61,640 nt of DNA, taken from assembly GCA_029933075.1 (NCBI GenBank), contig JAOZOW010000001.1, forward strand, positions 61,438 through 123,077, in the 5' to 3' direction. The first letter of the stretch is position 1; every line of letters starts with the position of its first letter. Shown one piece after another: positions 61,588 through 61,640 of the stretch. The notes under the pieces were generated by a model. That model searched no databases. It had not been told where the DNA came from and worked only from the letters and a program-made list of their open reading frames with translations. This DNA is from Deltaproteobacteria bacterium (GTDB taxonomy: Bacteria > Desulfobacterota > DSM-4660 > Desulfatiglandales > Desulfatiglandaceae). The translations under genes were made by a program, and so were the position numbers.

Positions 61588-61640
61588 AACCCCCTTAAAA
61601 AATCCCATCTCAACTCCGAGCCCTGACCTCCGAACCTGGA

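Overview
The window looks like chromosomal DNA of a Gram-negative, anaerobic sulfate reducer of the Desulfobacterota (old Deltaproteobacteria). The strongest evidence is a dissimilatory sulfite reductase locus (dsrABD with divergent dsrN and dsrC). A lipid A Kdo transferase, many sigma-54/two-component genes, a class I hybrid cluster protein and multihaem cytochromes agree with this. No rRNA or tRNA gene was seen.

Layout. 1-2.3 kb: the N-terminal part of a radical SAM enzyme and a HigBA toxin-antitoxin pair. 2.4-5.5 kb: a sensor kinase and an NtrC-type sigma-54 activator, followed by an intergenic block with two GTACAA palindromes, a sigma-54 promoter and an intrinsic terminator. Together these predict a small RNA of about 66 nt. 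5.5-8.1 kb: rnc, a radical SAM gene and era (minus strand). 8.3-17.7 kb: pyrR and small housekeeping or unknown genes, including an RRM protein, an FKBP isomerase, YjbQ, an ATP-grasp enzyme, an FmdB-type zinc ribbon, a HEAT-repeat protein and a kinase-like unknown. 17.7-23.1 kb: the dsr locus. 23.1-32.5 kb: a nitrilase-like enzyme, a methyltransferase, leuB and leuD, a complete branched-chain amino acid type ABC importer (livKHMGF) and waaA.

32.5-40.4 kb is an accessory island. It holds VapBC, a SWIM zinc-finger protein, a RhuM-like gene fragment, an orphan BglII-like restriction endonuclease, an ATPase gene bracketed by two near-identical 90-bp repeats, and a HigB / HigA-ImmA pair with two matched operators.

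40.4-47.7 kb: Smr, Rrf2, MOSC, LemA, TPM, enoyl-CoA hydratase and an ADP-forming acyl-CoA synthetase. 47.7-61.6 kb is a redox and nitrogen-oxide section. It has a molybdopterin oxidoreductase with an altered FeS motif and an octahaem HAO-like cytochrome with its NapC/NrfH-type quinol dehydrogenase. A divergent haem-sensor kinase and response regulator follow, then a large PAS hybrid kinase, a ferredoxin/HD-domain pair, hcp and a siroheme-FeS reductase. The last two each have a perfect TTGAC-N4-GTCAA box of the HcpR type.

Taken together, the genes cover sulfite respiration, siroheme modification (dsrN), and probable nitrite/hydroxylamine/NO handling under HcpR-like and haem-sensor control. The least explained elements are the sigma-54 small RNA locus and the repeat-bracketed ATPase in the island.
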